Source: Adenanthera pavonina (lineage: Eukaryota; Streptophyta; Magnoliopsida; Fabales; Fabaceae). Taken from it: a stretch of 64,000 bases of DNA. A program made the translations under genes and the position numbers. The first letter of the stretch is position 1. Every line of letters starts with the position of its first letter. This document shows, in pieces, positions 12,625-25,821 of this stretch. The notes under the pieces were generated by a model. That model was not told the DNA's origin, made no database searches, and saw only the letters and a program-made list of their open reading frames with translations. Where the stretch lies: contig JAIVEN010000003.1 in the NCBI GenBank assembly GCA_026686845.1, forward strand, positions 4,900,501-4,964,500, in the 5' to 3' direction.

Positions 12625-13034
12625 TCTCAGGAGGAGAGGAGATTCATATCCCCCTTCTTATTTCTAGCTCCACTTTTTTATTGTTGTTTTTTTGTCGACA
12701 TTTTGATTGTCTTTGCGGAGCTTCTTTCTGCTTAATTTACTCGCCAAGCCTGGTGGGGTCATTTACTCATACACGTGAAACGGCCCAACAAAGCCGTTTC
12801 TTCCTAGAAAGATACGATTCTTTAAATAAAAAAATTCTTTCATGAAAAAGATGCTTTTAAAAATTGAAGTGGCTCTCCCTCTCCTATTTAGGTCAGGACT
12901 CGGGAGGGAGTAGTATTAATTAGGCAGTGAGAGGGGTCCACGCTGCCCAAGTTGAGCTTGATGAACCAGCCAAGTGCATGTGAGGTTGTATATAGATACA
13001 CTCCCATGCCAAAGTGGCTGGGTGTTAATTATTA

Positions 13035-13297
13035 CTTTCTTTTATTTATATGATAAGATATTTTATATTATTCATATATATATATATATTAAAAAAATTA
13101 TTTTTTCACATAAAATTAATATAAAAAGTAGTATTGTTTTTTATTTTATTTTTATTAAATATCCTATTCTATATTACAAATGAGGAGTGTGAAAAAATTA
13201 AAAATAAAAATAAAATGAGAAGAAAAATATTCAATACTCTATATTTTAAATTAGAAATTTATTATACAAAGTGCTCTATAATATAAACCGAAAAGAG
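13035..13297. mobile_element. Stowaway-like MITE, family copy 1
   Basis: This is a 263-bp AT-rich unit with TA on both sides and inverted ends (CTTTCTTTTATTTATAT and, reversed, CTCTTTTCGGTTTATAT). Its interior closely resembles, in inverted orientation, the interior of the units at 23428-23695 and 52154-52416. The apparent open frames in copies 1 and 2 encode nearly the same lysine/isoleucine-rich peptide, which is a repeat shadow and not a protein. Confidence 0.7.
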
Positions 13298-13713
13298 TAG
13301 ATATTTTAATTACTCACTCCCATAGAACTCTTTAAACTGAGTTAAAGTGAAAAGTTAAAATTAATTAATAATCTTAGTTTTTTTTAAAAGATCATGATGT
13401 CTTTCTAAGAATAAATTTATTGAAAGCCAATATTCATAATGGTGGATGATATGAAAAGTGGGTAAGCTCTTTTTTTTGATAAGACGGAAAGCAAGGGGGT
13501 AAGCTCTTTTTTCTTAAAGTAATTTAGAGTAAATTAAATAGAAGCATTTTTGTAATATATGATAAATATTTTAGAAATGATTCTAAATTTAAAATCTTGT
13601 GGAGTAATATTAATTAATTAATATTATAAATAATGATATACATGTTTAAATTATATAAATATATATATATTGCTTCATTTCATGGGGGATCAAGATTTAG
13701 AAAACAAATATTT

Positions 13714-13733
13714 AATGAATGAATGAATGAATG
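13714..13733. repeat. (AATG)5 microsatellite
   Basis: Five AATG tetramers. Confidence 0.95.
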
Positions 13734-14797
13734 TCCGCCAACTGGGAGATTGGATGCCATACGGGGCTCACAGAAACATTGAGGGTGGCCTTGTTGGGTT
13801 GGGTTGCCTGTCTCGTTTTGCCTACTGACACATCACCCACCCTGTCAACTTGGATTGCCATTCCACCCAATTCCCACATGACAACTCCTCAAATATTATA
13901 TTATATTATATTATTATTAGTGAAATAAAATCCCCTGCCCCGGTGGATCACAAATGACACCATGACAGAAGCCCTTACATGAATCCCATAGCTTGTTTTT
14001 GAGGGTTGACCAGCAGTCTCTATACATACCATTTCATTTTGTGCATAGTTTGATCCCCATTAATTTCAGCCTCTCTCAACTATGAATCTAATATATATAT
14101 ATATATATAGCCCCTCTCAACTATGAATTTATATATTACCTTCCCCTGATGCCACCTCCAACAATGTTCCATGCCCATCTTCTTTATTCTATCTTTTTTT
14201 TCGTGTGGATGTCAAATTATACTCTCAATAAAGGTGTTTCTGTGTTTTTGTCTTGAATCAAATGTAGCACCAACTTATACATCAAACACCAATTACACCC
14301 GTATTTGTACTTGATCAGCAATTTGTTCCCGCCACATTGTCCTTTTAAAGGGGAAACGGTAGCCTTATAATATTTGTATAATTTGGCAAATTATTTTGTG
14401 ATAGGTTTAGACATTGGCTTAAAACGACAATACCCAATCTTACATTAGACGACCTTATATTCCGTAAATATACTGCTACATTATTTTTTTTATTAAATAT
14501 TATCCATATAGTGTCTTACTTGATCAATCTAAACTGTTTAATTTTGTTTTGGTACTATCAATCTAAATTACTATTATTTATTTCACCCAAAAAAAATTAA
14601 TATTTAATTCGTTTGGAGACCCAAAAAAACAAACGAAGGCTAATTAGCGGCATGGCCCATTAAAGATTCTCAATCAAGTCCGTTTTCAAATGACATGGAC
14701 ATTGAAGATTTTGAAGATCGCCCAGGCTAGTCTAGATGCATGTTCGGCCTACACCTTGCGAAAAATGTTATTGAAGTATTCCCTCGCTTTCAAAGTA

Positions 14798-15066
14798 CTC
14801 CCTGTATTTCTTTTTATTTTTCATTTAAAAAAACTATTTATATTTATTTGTTATTTTTAAATTTTAAAATAATATTAATTATTATTTTTTTAATCATACT
14901 CTTATCTATCTTTTTAAAAATTAAAAATGACATTGGCTATTCTTTCTTCTCTATCTATTTATTAAAAAGTATATTAAGAAATTTGAAATAAATTGTAATA
15001 CATTAATTATATTTCTTAATCTATATACTAAAACCTTAAATAATACATAAAAAGAAATGGTGAGAG
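14798..15066. mobile_element. Stowaway-like MITE
   Basis: The 269-bp unit is flanked by TA. Its left end CTCCCTGTATTTCTTTTTAT matches the reverse complement of the right end, CTCTCACCATTTCTTTTTAT. No coding. A degenerate relative may lie at about 841-1095. Confidence 0.75.
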
Positions 15067-15325
15067 TAATTATTATTTTTGATTTTTTCCTATTTTAAAA
15101 AAATTCTCACTTTATATTTGTTAAGACAATATTGATTGCTTTTGACAAGTTTATCTTTAATGAAAGAAGAGGAAAGCACTAATAATGAAGGAGGAGAAAA
15201 ATATTACATAATTAATGAAGATATTATAATAAAATACAATAACATTTTGTTAACTTTCAGATTATTTAAATAGCTTTTTTATTCTGCATTTGCGTATATA
15301 ATTCTAAAGTTATTATGAGAGAGTA

Positions 15326-15598
15326 CATTCTCCATTTGATTTTATTTGTCATTTTAATGATTTTCACATAAATCAATAAAATTATTAAATAAATTAGATT
15401 ATAGTAAGTTTAATGGTATTTTATTAAAATATTTTTAAATTAAATATTAAAAAATAATTTATATCCTATCACTATTATTTTTAGTGAAGAGTAAAATAGT
15501 AAAAATAATAATTAATATTTTATTAATAATATAAAAAAATAAATAAATTTAAATATTTAAAATTCTGCAAAATGAAAGATAAAATAGAATGGAGGGAG
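15326..15598. mobile_element. Probable degenerate Stowaway-like MITE
   Basis: The left end CATTCTCCATTTGATTTTAT follows TA. The reverse complement of the right end, CCTCCCTCCATTCTATTTTA, is related through a CTCCATTYKATTTTA core. The right TSD is not clean and the boundary is approximate. Confidence 0.55.
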
Positions 15599-16691
15599 GA
15601 GGATGCAACGACGAGGCATGCAGAACCCAACGAAATTAATTGAGAGGAGAATAAAGCGGTGTAGCATTTGATATTTAACGCTTCAAAGCGCCAAAGGATG
15701 TTCCCAGGATCCCAATAAAAACAAGAACCGCGGGAGTACGGACATCATCATGTTCATTGATCATTACCAGTCTGCCCGATAGTAGATGCACCTGTTTATA
15801 AGATCCGGCCCATCATGAATATGGCCCAAACCCCAGACTGCAGTCCTTCTTTCGGCATCAAATAATGCTAATCAACAAATATAATAAGTTTGTATAAAAA
15901 GTATATATATATATATAATCAATAAATATAATAGGTTTGTACAAAAAAATATAAGAAGTTCTACTGTTTATATGTTGTAAAATCTTAAGCTCTATACAAC
16001 TACTTATACAAATATATTAAAGCCACCCTAGTTAGACATTGCACGGGACTTAGGAGAACCTCTCACATTATCAAATTACCATGAGCTTTTCATATGCAAT
16101 TCCCTACCATCCACGTGTTCCTTTTTAGCATAATTTGTTGATTCAAGAACTAAGTATGCGTGAATATTACTACATTAATGATTTTGATTTCTTATTGCAC
16201 TATTAATAATTTTAAAAATGACCGGTAATTTTGTTATTGTGCTAGTCTTATATTACTAAATTAATAACAATAGGTAGTTATCATCATTTTGAGTGTTGAT
16301 TGTAGAATTAGTAATAGCTTCCCACTCTTTTTGGTATCTAACATAGTTTATTTCTAATCACTTCACATATATTAAGAAAATTAATTATAACTAATTAAAG
16401 ACATTAGATTTTTCAAAAATTATACTTCCAATGTTACTCTTAATTTGATTCATTAAATCTTAATGTCTATCTTAATTATCATCTCCCTTAATCCCCTCTC
16501 TCCATTTGATGAAATGCATTTAATAAATAATAGCAAATATAAAAGAAAATATTTAATGTTACATGTATTTTACAATGTAACTTATGACAAGCATCACCAA
16601 AATCTTTTAAAAAGTGACTTATATTAAAAATAATATGAAGTATTATATTAGTAATATTCAGAGATTAAAGTACTTCTAATTTCGTAAAATA

Positions 16692-16957
16692 CTTCCTTCA
16701 ATTTTAAATGTAAGACATTTTTTAAAAATAATGTTTGGTATAAAATGTGGGATATTTTGTTGGGTTGTTTAATGAATTAATTACTTTTTTTTCTCCATGC
16801 TCCTAATCTATAATTAATATATGAGAAATAAGTATTATAGAAAGTATTTACGAGAGATAATATAAGTGATAAGAATTAATGATAAAAAAATACTAAATTT
16901 TTTTATCAAACTTAATAATTTATCTAGTTAAAATATCTTATATCTAGGAAGGGGGAG
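16692..16957. mobile_element. Stowaway-like MITE
   Basis: The 266-bp unit lies between TA dinucleotides. The left end is CTTCCTTCAATTTTAAATGT and the right end, reversed, is CTCCCCCTTCCTAGATATAA, with a shared AAGAYATTTT further in. No coding capacity. Confidence 0.7.
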
Positions 16958-17393
16958 TATTAGTTTTCACAGGAAAAAATAACACTAACAATAAATTTGG
17001 TAAAAACTAATGTTAGTTCATGTCACTCCACCCATTTCTTGTACATTTATATTTTACATAACCAGTAGTAGTCCTGTGCAATAAAGGGAATCTGAAGTGA
17101 CTTGCAGTATTCCTAATGTGATTTTCTAAAGTTTTATTATGCATTGAAATTGTATATTGATATACTGACGCTTCTGTGCAGTACCAGCAAATTTCGTAAA
17201 AACTAACGTGCCTGTAACCCAAATATCAATTAATCTTCCTAAATTTCGTAAAAGTCAATTTTATTAATTACCAAAAGGAAATTACACACACCAATTCTTA
17301 TAAAAAAACAGAACAAACCTAGCATACAACCTAATAAAGCAATACCAGAAATCTAAAATACAACCTACAAACAATCAAAAAAGAAAATCAATA

Positions 17394-18486
17394 TCAGCCA
17401 ATGCCACTTCTAACATCATCCTTCAATCCAATAGCACCCAACCTCACAAATCGATCCCAATCTTTCTTCACAAGACAAGCCAGCGGGGATGATGGCTCAT
17501 CAGCCCACCTTTTCAGGTTCATCGCCCTAATGGCACTAGCTGCTATATAATCAGCAGCTTCATTCCCAAGTCTACGAACTAATGAGAAAGAGCATGAAGA
17601 AAGACTACCCATCATACCAAAGACCTCCTCTGCAACTGAAAAACACCTCCAATCACAGCCACTACCATCTCTTCCACTAAGCATTCTAAGAACTTCTTCA
17701 TTATCCACTTCAATTATCACACCACTCCCCCTATGCTTCTCAGCTGAAGAAATGGCGAATTTCACAGCTAATACTTCTGTCATGAACTCAGAATTAGCAA
17801 GCACTTGACAGCTACCAATGTCCACCACTTTCCCATAACAATCTCTACCAATGAAACCCACTCCAGCATACCCTTTCGCAACATCAAAGGCCCCATCACA
17901 ATTAAACTTGATCATACCAGCAGAGGGAGGAATCCATAAGTCTGGAACTGGACAGTTATAATCATGAGCATTTTTCAATCTGTCACCAACATTAAAATGC
18001 CAAAGCTCATTCAAGACTAATAACTCGTGCGGCTGAAACATTCTCACCCCTAAAGACAAAATTACATCTTTCCTTCCATATTTTCCAGCACACACAAGCA
18101 ATTAATCCTCTCCCATAATCATCAGTGCCAGCGCCTTTACCTATCAGATACGACAGCCAATCCCCAAATCTTCCAAAAACCTGATTATTAATAACAATAG
18201 ACAGCACACAACCATACCAGACAGCTTTCACCCAGGGACAAAACAGAAAAAGATGTTCCACTGATTCTTCCTCAGCACGGCAAATAGGACACAATGGATC
18301 AGTAGCACACTTCCTTTTAAACAAAGCTGTCTTCGTTGCTAAAGCTCCTTTAGAGGCTCTCCACATGAAATCGTTAATCTTCTTAGGAACCATCAGCTTC
18401 CAAATACCAGTCCAAAAACCCCTGGGAGCAACATAAGAACATGAAACTTTTTTATTCACCCCATAAGCACACTGCTTTCTTATCAC
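17394..18486 (-). pseudogene. LINE C-terminus: zf-RVT and RNase H domains
   Basis: 18486-18007 encodes WKLMVPKKINDFMWRA, then CPIC...HLFLFCPWVKAVW, the zinc-binding reverse-transcriptase domain (zf-RVT). An overlapping frame, 18101-17394, encodes a plant LINE RNase H: FNCDGAF (Asp), TEVLAVKFAI (Glu), IIEVDNEEV (Asp) and NEAADYIA (Asp), so all four acidic positions are present. A frameshift in the 18007-18101 overlap separates the two domains. A C-terminal RNase H is typical of one lineage of plant L1 elements; the downstream plus-strand LINE in this window does not show it. Confidence 0.85.
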
Positions 18487-18489
18487 ACT

Positions 18490-19149
18490 ACAACCAGATT
18501 TAACAGTGTAAATACCATTCTTACAATTTACTCAACACAGCTTATCTTCAACACTATTCTGAGGCAAAGGAATTTTCAGGATTTCCTGCTTCTCATCATC
18601 AAATAATTTGCTGCCAATTCTGCCTAAATTCCATCGACCATGATCAATTAGATCAGAAACTTTTAAACAAAATCCAACATCAGATAATGGATTCTCATTA
18701 TGAAGCTTATAACCTTTTAAAGTTGGAATCCAACAATCATTCCAAACACTAATCGACATTCCATTCCCCACGCTCCAACATAGTTGCTCCATAAGCTAAT
18801 TCCTACCTTACGACAAACTCGACCAACCCCAAGCAGCTATGTGACCCTTCTTAGCCTGTAAAAAAGAACAATTAGGAAAATAGAGTGCTTTAATAACTCT
18901 ACACCACAAATCATCTGAGTTATTTAACAGCCTCCAAGCACTCTTAGCAAGAAGGGCCAAATTGAAACTGCTAAATTCTCTAAACCCCAAACCTCACTCT
19001 TAATACCTAAAATTTCACAAGTCCTTTCAGCAACATCATCAGGAACATTAATTGCAAGAAAAAAATAAACATGACTTGTCGAAATTGACTTCCTGGCCAG
19101 ATGCAGAACAAAAAACCTATAGTATACTCTTCATCAACACACGGCAATC
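18490..19149 (-). pseudogene. LINE ORF2 linker region with internal deletion
   Basis: After the FADD box the minus strand reads through a short segment ending in an EILGIKSEVW-like stretch. It then jumps directly to GFREFSSFNLALLAKSAWRLL (18990 downward). The KYLGLP region that normally lies between them is missing, an internal deletion of several hundred bases. WSVGNGMSISVWNDCWIP (18792-18730) is the characteristic linker before the zinc-binding domain. Short frames and stops mark it as decayed. Confidence 0.75.
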
Positions 19150-20225
19150 TCGCTCCCTTGCATTCATAAAAAGTAGAACATCATCAGCAAAGAAAGAAGA
19201 CTGAGAATAGGTGCCCTTCTAGCAACTTTAATACCTAAAAAATCACCTCTTTTAACATATTCTTCAATCAAACTTGACAACACTTCCGCAGCCATGATAA
19301 AGAGATAAGCTGATAATGGGTCTCCTTGTCTCACTCCTCTTTCAGGGGTAACAGTAGCAACTCGTCTGCCAGATAGCTTAAGATCAAAACTGACAGTTTT
19401 GACACACTTCATTACCTTCTGCACCCAAGCATTACAGAATCCCATTTTCAGCATCACTTTCTCTATGAACTTCCACTCCAATCTGTCATATGCTTTGCTT
19501 AAGTCCATTTTAAGAACATATTCTTTTTTAGAGTCATTCTTCTTCCGTTTCAAGTAATTGAAAACCTCATGAGCAATGAATATGTTGTCATTGATAACTC
19601 TATCTGGTACAAAAGCTCTGTGTTGGGAAAATGATTTTACCCATCAAACCTCTCACCCTATTCACCATGACTTTTGATATAATTTTGTAATCAAAATTAC
19701 ATAAACTGATTGGTCTATACTGACTTACAGATTCAGCTTTGTCACCTTTAGGAATTAACAACAAATCAGTTTTATTCAATTACTCTACTGAACCATCAGC
19801 ATCAAAAAAACTTCGTACAGCTGCAATAACTTCATTCTTCACAGTTATCCATGATTTCTGATAGAATATACCTGAAAATCCATCAGGTCCTGGAGCTTTC
19901 AATCCACCCAACTGCTGAACTGCCATATAAATTTCATCTTCATCCACAGGTTTCAACAGCATCTCATTATCTGCATCAGTAATTGCAGCATCAAGAAACT
20001 GTACCGCTTCATCAATGGTATTCAAACCAGTGCTTGTAAACAATTTATTATAATACTCCTTAAAGATCTCAGCAATCTCTTCTACTTGTTCAATCCATTC
20101 ATCATCATTCTTCTTCAATTTTAATATTTTATTCCTTTGCCTTCTTGGAATAGTGATAGAGTGGAAATATTTTGCATTTTTATCTCCACATTTCAACCAT
20201 TTTACCCTTGACCTTTGCTGCCAAT
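19150..20225 (-). pseudogene. LINE reverse transcriptase remnant
   Basis: The N-terminal part (20225-19780) contains KWLKCGDKNAKYFHS and KAPGPDGFSGIFYQ, hallmarks of plant L1 RTs. It stops at an in-frame TAA (19778-19780) but the frame continues into IPKGD and YRPISLCNF. A frameshift near 19620 separates this from FVPDRVINDNIFIAHE, KMDLSKAYDRLEW (first catalytic Asp) and GVRQGDPLSAYLF. A further shift near 19170 puts the FADD catalytic box (near 19165) in a third frame, although its four codons are intact. Together these lesions mean no full-length protein. The enzyme would have carried out target-primed reverse transcription of the LINE RNA. Confidence 0.85.
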
Positions 20226-20842
20226 TATTTAGAACAATTTAGGGGTTGGGTTTCTAGAGATGTCGTGGAATAATAATAACCTGGGTGGTTGGTGATCCTA
20301 AAAGCCATAGGACTTGTCCTTTAGTTATAAAGCTTATGAAAATTAGGTGACTACACTTCCTCCGGGGGCGTTTTAGGCTGTAAAAGCAAAGCGTTACAAA
20401 GCTTTTTTTTTTTTTGGTAAAAAGTTAGGAAGCTTTTTGTTTCTGAAGGTTGTTTCCTTATATTCATGATCGCTATTACTTTTTTTTATCTTTTTAATGA
20501 ACAGTGGGGCCCAAGCCCAAATCACATTACACTAAACATGTACAAACCGAGGGAAAGAGACAACCACACAGTCATTATGCACCAGAAACAAAGACCTGAA
20601 GGAGGATCTTCCAACTTAATCAAACCAAAATCCTGATGGCTAATCTTTTTTTTTCTTTCCCTTTTTCTGCATGGCTTTATCCATAGTGTGTATTCTCAAA
20701 AAAGAAAAACTGTTTTTTAAAGTCAGATCATTCATTAAATTAGTAGAAGTGCTAAATTCATGGTTCATTAAATTAACCATGAATGAAATGTGGTCAAACC
20801 GATAAAAATTAATATATTTTAATATTATGTATTAATTATATA

Positions 20843-21112
20843 CTCCCTCAATTCTATAATTTTTATTATTTAATGTTGTGGCACATAAATTAGGATATTA
20901 TAATACATGCAAAATTTTACTATATATGGATGAAAATACTTTCATTTATTTTAATCTATGTTGTAACTAGAATGAGAAAAATATCAATAATAGCAAATGA
21001 GGGTATGATTGAAAGGAAAAAAAATTGTCCAAACCTTAATATTAAAAAAAATATAAAAATTTTGAAATGGAATAAAAAGTCTTAATCAGCAAAAATTGTG
21101 GAATAGAGGGAG
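20843..21112. mobile_element. Stowaway-like MITE with TA target duplication
   Basis: The 270-bp unit is TA-flanked on both sides. The left end CTCCCTCAATTCTATAATTT and the reverse complement of the right end, CTCCCTCTATTCCACAATTT, pair almost perfectly. This is the clearest MITE in the window and was probably moved by a Tc1/mariner-type transposase. Confidence 0.85.
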
Positions 21113-22376
21113 TATATTGAGAAAGCATTGAAAAAATAGTAAGATTATCAGGTACGCAGCTGTGTTAAATATTTATTAGAAAGCTTTATTGCTTTTGTAA
21201 TCTTACTCAATTCAACTTGAATTAGACAGAACTGAATATAATTGCCAAATATTAGGTGGTTAAATAAAATAAAAAAATTGGTAAGAATATTTGCCCATCT
21301 AAGAGAAAAGAGGGGGGTGCTTGTGAGACGGGCTATTGCTGATTTATTATGGATCAGTTGAACTTCTCTTCACACCAGGCAATTAAGTTCTTTACAAAAT
21401 GGACAAATTCAGCTCGATCAATGATCAGAGTTGACTGATTTTTAGACAAAGCCTATTTATAACGTATTTCGAATTGAACTTAACTTTGGTTCTTTGGCTT
21501 ATCAGTTGGATCGGCCAATGTGATCCATTTTTCGTAGCATTTTTTTCCTATTGACAATTTTTCATTACAATAATTTAAAACTTGAAAGGATTTACAAATT
21601 GAAGACCACAAAAATAAACTTTGTAAAGACAAAAGGAACAAATAGTAGGAGACACATGAAAATGCAAAGCACTTTTGCTTGGATGGTAAGTATGGGATGG
21701 GGCATAGACAGTGGTCATGATTTCAAATTTTCCTAATGTCCAAAATAAAATGCCATATACTTTTTAGGGGATGCTTAGTATGAAAAAAGTAAAGAGTAGT
21801 TAAATTTTCCATAAAGTAGATCAATAATTTCTACTTAATTTAAATATATATATATATGTTCCGAAAATATTCGACTTGACTTAAATAAAACTTTGTGAAG
21901 TTATACTTTTTTAATTGTTTATAATATTTTTTTAAAAAAATACTCTGGACTTATTCGTTTATTTTCTTAATAAAAAGAGTATTTATATTTTTAACACTCT
22001 AATAAAATATAATTATTTATAAAATAATTTTAACTTCTATGAAAATGAAAAATAAAATAAACAAGCTAAATATCAACTTTATCACGCCTCCTGCCCGTTT
22101 TATTCTTTTGAAAACTGACCAACATATTTAAAAAGCTGCAACCACTCGGTCACCACCTCGTCATCTGGGCCGGGCCGACCAACCGGCCATGCCAACGGCC
22201 AACTCGTAGGCATTGACTACAACTTTCTTTAATTAGTTAGTAAAAATAGTGGTTGGAATTGATATTTGATGCATACATACTCATATGAAAAAAGTAGAGT
22301 TGAATAATTAATTGCAATTTGATGTGTGGTGTTTGTTGAGAAATAAGACTCGAGTAACATCTTCAGCGCTCACGGT

Positions 22377-22932
22377 AGGGCTACACATCTTGACCTAAAG
22401 CCTAGTTGATTTTGTCTAATCTGGTTACATAAGGCCAATCGGTCAAGCGTTGCTGGTCCTGTCTGACCTGACCTATATATATATTTTAATTTTTTAAATT
22501 ATTTTATATATTTTAATTAATTTTGTAGGATTTTTATTCTTTATGTATCTAATATAATATATTTATTATGTAAATATTATGAAAACTTTTTAAGATTTTA
22601 ATGTTTCAATTTTTTTCAAAATTTTGAATTAATTTTTTAACTTAATATTTATGTAAAAATAATGTATAATAGTTAAATATTTATAAATTTTTAAAATTTT
22701 GATTTTTTTTCTAAGATTATTTTATAAGAAAATATATTTTTAAATATAAATAAGTATATTTTTATTATTAAATAAATTTTTTATTTTTTTATTTTTTTAA
22801 AAATATATATAGTATTGGCCCGGTCTGATACTTGGTCCGGTATCGGCTTGATATTGGCCAAAATCACATTGCTCCAATCAACGGGAAGAGGTTAAACCTA
22901 ACCCAATCCGATCTATGATCATCCTTCTACGC
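22377..22932. mobile_element. Candidate non-autonomous hAT-type element
   Basis: It begins TAGGGCTACACATC and ends with a sequence whose reverse complement is TAGAAGGATGATC. Both ends are followed inward by GC-richer sequence (GGTCCGGT-type stretches), with an AT-rich core. hAT MITEs in plants often start TAGGGNTG and have this layout. I could not find a matching 8-bp target duplication, so the call is weak. Confidence 0.35.
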
Positions 22933-23039
22933 GTACTTGGCCTCATATGTGCTTTAGACGTAGACCAACCAAAGCATGTGCTTAAACCAAAAAACAAAAT
23001 TATTAATATTAATGTTACTTGTCACGCAATTAATGAATA

Positions 23040-23360
23040 CTATTACAACTTCCAATATCAAATATAAGGAAAAATAATTACTTTATTCATATCAATAATG
23101 TTAATTAATTTCATTTTGATTTACAGTGAAATATATTTTATTTCCAAAATTACCTCTAATTAATAGTTTTCTTTTTATACCTAATTAATTAATAATCATT
23201 GAAAAAATACAACTTTACCCAAATTTAATAAGGGGTATTGTAGGAACTAGAAATATCTCATTTATTATACTAAATTTTGAATATGTTTCTTTTTTTTTTT
23301 TATATTTTGAACCAATACAATTCTCTAAAAAATTTCTTATATTTGACACAAGAGGAAGTA
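23040..23360. mobile_element. Degenerate MITE related to 32583-32867
   Basis: The left end contains ACTTCCAATATCAAATATAAG. The right end, reversed, contains ACTTCCTCTTGTGTCAAATA followed by TAAGAAATTTTT. The same AATATAAGAAATTTTT core occurs at the right end of the 32583-32867 unit. Boundaries are approximate. Confidence 0.5.
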
Positions 23361-23427
23361 TAATTATATGGATAAAATTAAATAGAGCCAACTCCCAGTG
23401 TTACTATTTTTAATTTATAAGAAATTA

Positions 23428-23695
23428 CTCCCTCTAATTTGTATTATAAGATATTTTATATAATAAAATTTTTATCCAAAATATAAGGTATTAAATATTT
23501 TTCTTTTTTTTTACCTTTATTTTTAATTCTTCCATACTCCTTATTTATAATTCTACAATAATAATAAAATAGGGTATTTAATAAAAATAAAAAAATAAAT
23601 ATTGATATTTTTTATATTAATTTTAAGTAAGAAAATAATTTTTTTAATGTATGTATAATTAAAACAAAATTTTTTATAATATGAATGGGATGAAG
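23428..23695. mobile_element. Stowaway-like MITE, family copy 2
   Basis: The left end, after TA, is CTCCCTCTAATTTGTATTAT; the right end reversed is CTTCATCCCATTCATATTAT. The 268-bp interior matches copies at 13035-13297 (inverted) and 52154-52416. The right TA duplication has mutated to CA. Confidence 0.7.
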
Positions 23696-25821
23696 CATAG
23701 CTATTGTACCATAAAAATGATTGAAAGTGAAGACAGATGGCTTTGCATAAATGAGCAATTGGGCTAGCTAAAATTCTGGCTACGGTTTCCATTGTCTTTT
23801 AATCTTTAGCCCATTTATCACGACTGAGTTTTTTTTATCAGTCAATTTCTCTTAATGGATCCCACCCGCGCCTCGATTTCACGTAATGACTCACATACCT
23901 ATCAGCACGAGAAACACGATTTTTATTTCCACTAAGTAATACCCCATTTTAATTTACTAGTTTTTTTTTTGGTAAAACATTAAGTACATTAAGTATTTGA
24001 TAGTTACTTTATACTCCCGCTAATTTGGATCATGTGTCAAGCTTTAAATAGGAGAAGCTCTCCTTGAAATGTTTTTTATATTCACATGTCTAGCATTTTC
24101 ATGGTGATTAGGAAATATTTTACGCTATAAAATTATGTTAAGAAATTTCAAGGCCCAAATCAAAATTATTTGAAGAATCTAATATATTTTAACTTATCAA
24201 TCCTCATTTTTTTGTTATTATTGAACTTTTTTACTATAGTATAGTAATATAAAGCTTTCATCAATATTGTTATTAATTACTGCTTATACCAAAATTATCA
24301 TAATATGGCCAAGATCGTTATTATGTGGATCCAGGTAGATTAGCATATCTTTGTAAGACTTTGCTACTATAGGGATACAACCTTATTACCATAATATTAA
24401 TACTTTAAAAAGTTTACCATGTTGTTCAAGGATAAGGACAGAGTAATTTTCTTTTTAACTTTAAAATATAATTCCTTCATTTTAAAACATAAAAGGTCAC
24501 TTGATATACTTTTTCAAAAGTAATTTCTTGGGAACTATTCCTTTCTTAAAAAGTTATTTATCAGAAACTACACCTTTTCAGAAAATTAACTTTTCAGTAA
24601 GTTGTATTCTAATTTATTTATTTTATATTTTGATTTCTGGAAAGCTTAATTTATCTTTTAAATAAATATATTATATTGTAAGATTAATTATATAAAGATT
24701 TTTTTATTAAGAAAAAATATTAGGATTGTAAGAATATATTTAAAAAATTATTATAAATAACTTGGAAAGTGGATCTTCTCTAAGTTTTGCTAAAGAAATT
24801 TATCTTCAGAATTAAATTCAACTTCTTAAAAAATTATATTTATTTTTATAATAAGATAAAATCAATTAATTTACTTTTTAAAAAATTATATTTATTTCTT
24901 TTATTTTTATCATACCATGACCCATAAATAATATTTATTTACATTACATCAATCAAGAACATCTTCACTTTTTAAATTTTTTTTGTAATTTATCAAAATT
25001 ATCCTTATAAAAATAGGTAAAAATAGATTATTTTTTATTTATCATAACTTTTTTTTTATTTTTTATAATTAAATATGATAATAAATAGAGATAAAATTAA
25101 AAAAAAAAAGATTTTTAACTATATAGGTTCTTTTATTTTCGCCATTTAGTGTAATTTTACCAGAAAGTAAAGGGAAAGAGGGTTCACCGAAGTCAAACGA
25201 AGAAACGAATCCCGAGAGTATGAATCTGCATGAGAGTGAGGGAAGGCGGAGTGGGTTATAGCTGGCAAAGGCCTACGTGGCAACGCAAGCTCTGATAAGT
25301 AAAACGACTCTGTTTTAAAATGGGAAAAAGATAGTTTAGAATATTCGTACAAAAATATTAATAAATAAATAGTATTAATACTGAATTTAATTGATTCGAA
25401 TTGAAAATTCAGTTTATAAAAGTACTAAATTTTTAAATTGGGTTCCTGAGAAGAATTATTTTCATATGAAAGTCTTTAAATTTCTTTTTCCCATTTTAAA
25501 ATAATGATGACTTTGAATTTATGCGTGAAAATTAAAAGAATTAATAAATAATTAAAAATATAATAAAATTGTGAAAAAAAAATTAATTATATTTTACTGT
25601 AATATTCTTATTAATATGGTTAGAATTTTGATTTTTTATGCCATGATTAGAGTTTTAGATTATTATAATAATGTAGATAGCACCCTCCATCTCAAAATAG
25701 ATGTTATTTTGGATTTTTTATTTTGTTTAAAACTTTTTATTAATTTATATTTGATCTTCCGTCGATGTGATTATTTTAGATTCTGCTCTTCTTGCTGGGG
25801 GTTTTTCTGTTAGGAGCAGTA

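Larger units (their letters stand above)
12625..17256. other. AT-rich intergenic region with MITEs
   Basis: I see no host gene. Open frames here (up to 83 codons) fall inside MITEs or AT-rich filler. Four MITE-like units are listed separately. A (TA)n tract at about 14089-14109 is flanked by a direct repeat of CTCTCAACTATGAAT (about 14071 and 14112), a small tandem duplication. An AAATTTSGTAAAA motif recurs at about 16995, 17190 and 17241 next to the LINE 3' end. Confidence 0.6.
17257..20240 (-). mobile_element. 5'-truncated L1-like LINE with RNase H domain
   Basis: Reading on the minus strand, recognisable non-LTR retrotransposon protein begins abruptly near 20240, inside the segment that precedes the reverse transcriptase, so the gag-like ORF and the endonuclease are absent: a typical 5' truncation. 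It continues through RT, a zinc-binding zf-RVT region and an RNase H domain, then a short AT-rich trailer to about 17257. The body has at least one stop, several frameshifts and a deletion between the RT palm and the C-terminal part, so it is dead. No convincing target-site duplication was found. The 3' limit is approximate. Confidence 0.85.
20241..25821. other. AT-rich intergenic region with MITEs
   Basis: I see no gene. It holds one well-bounded MITE (20843-21112), a candidate hAT-type non-autonomous element (22377-22932) and two further MITE-like units (23040-23360, 23428-23695), listed separately. A small GC-rich patch sits near 22140-22210. The 21960-22080 stretch resembles 33280-33400, an unclassified dispersed repeat pair. 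A minus-strand frame of 68 codons at 25146-25352 has no recognisable features. Confidence 0.55.

Noticed and set aside
12974..13183. 69-codon frame with a peptide similar to a minus-strand frame at 23553-23792
   Set aside because: The similarity is explained by two copies of one MITE in opposite orientation, not by a protein family.
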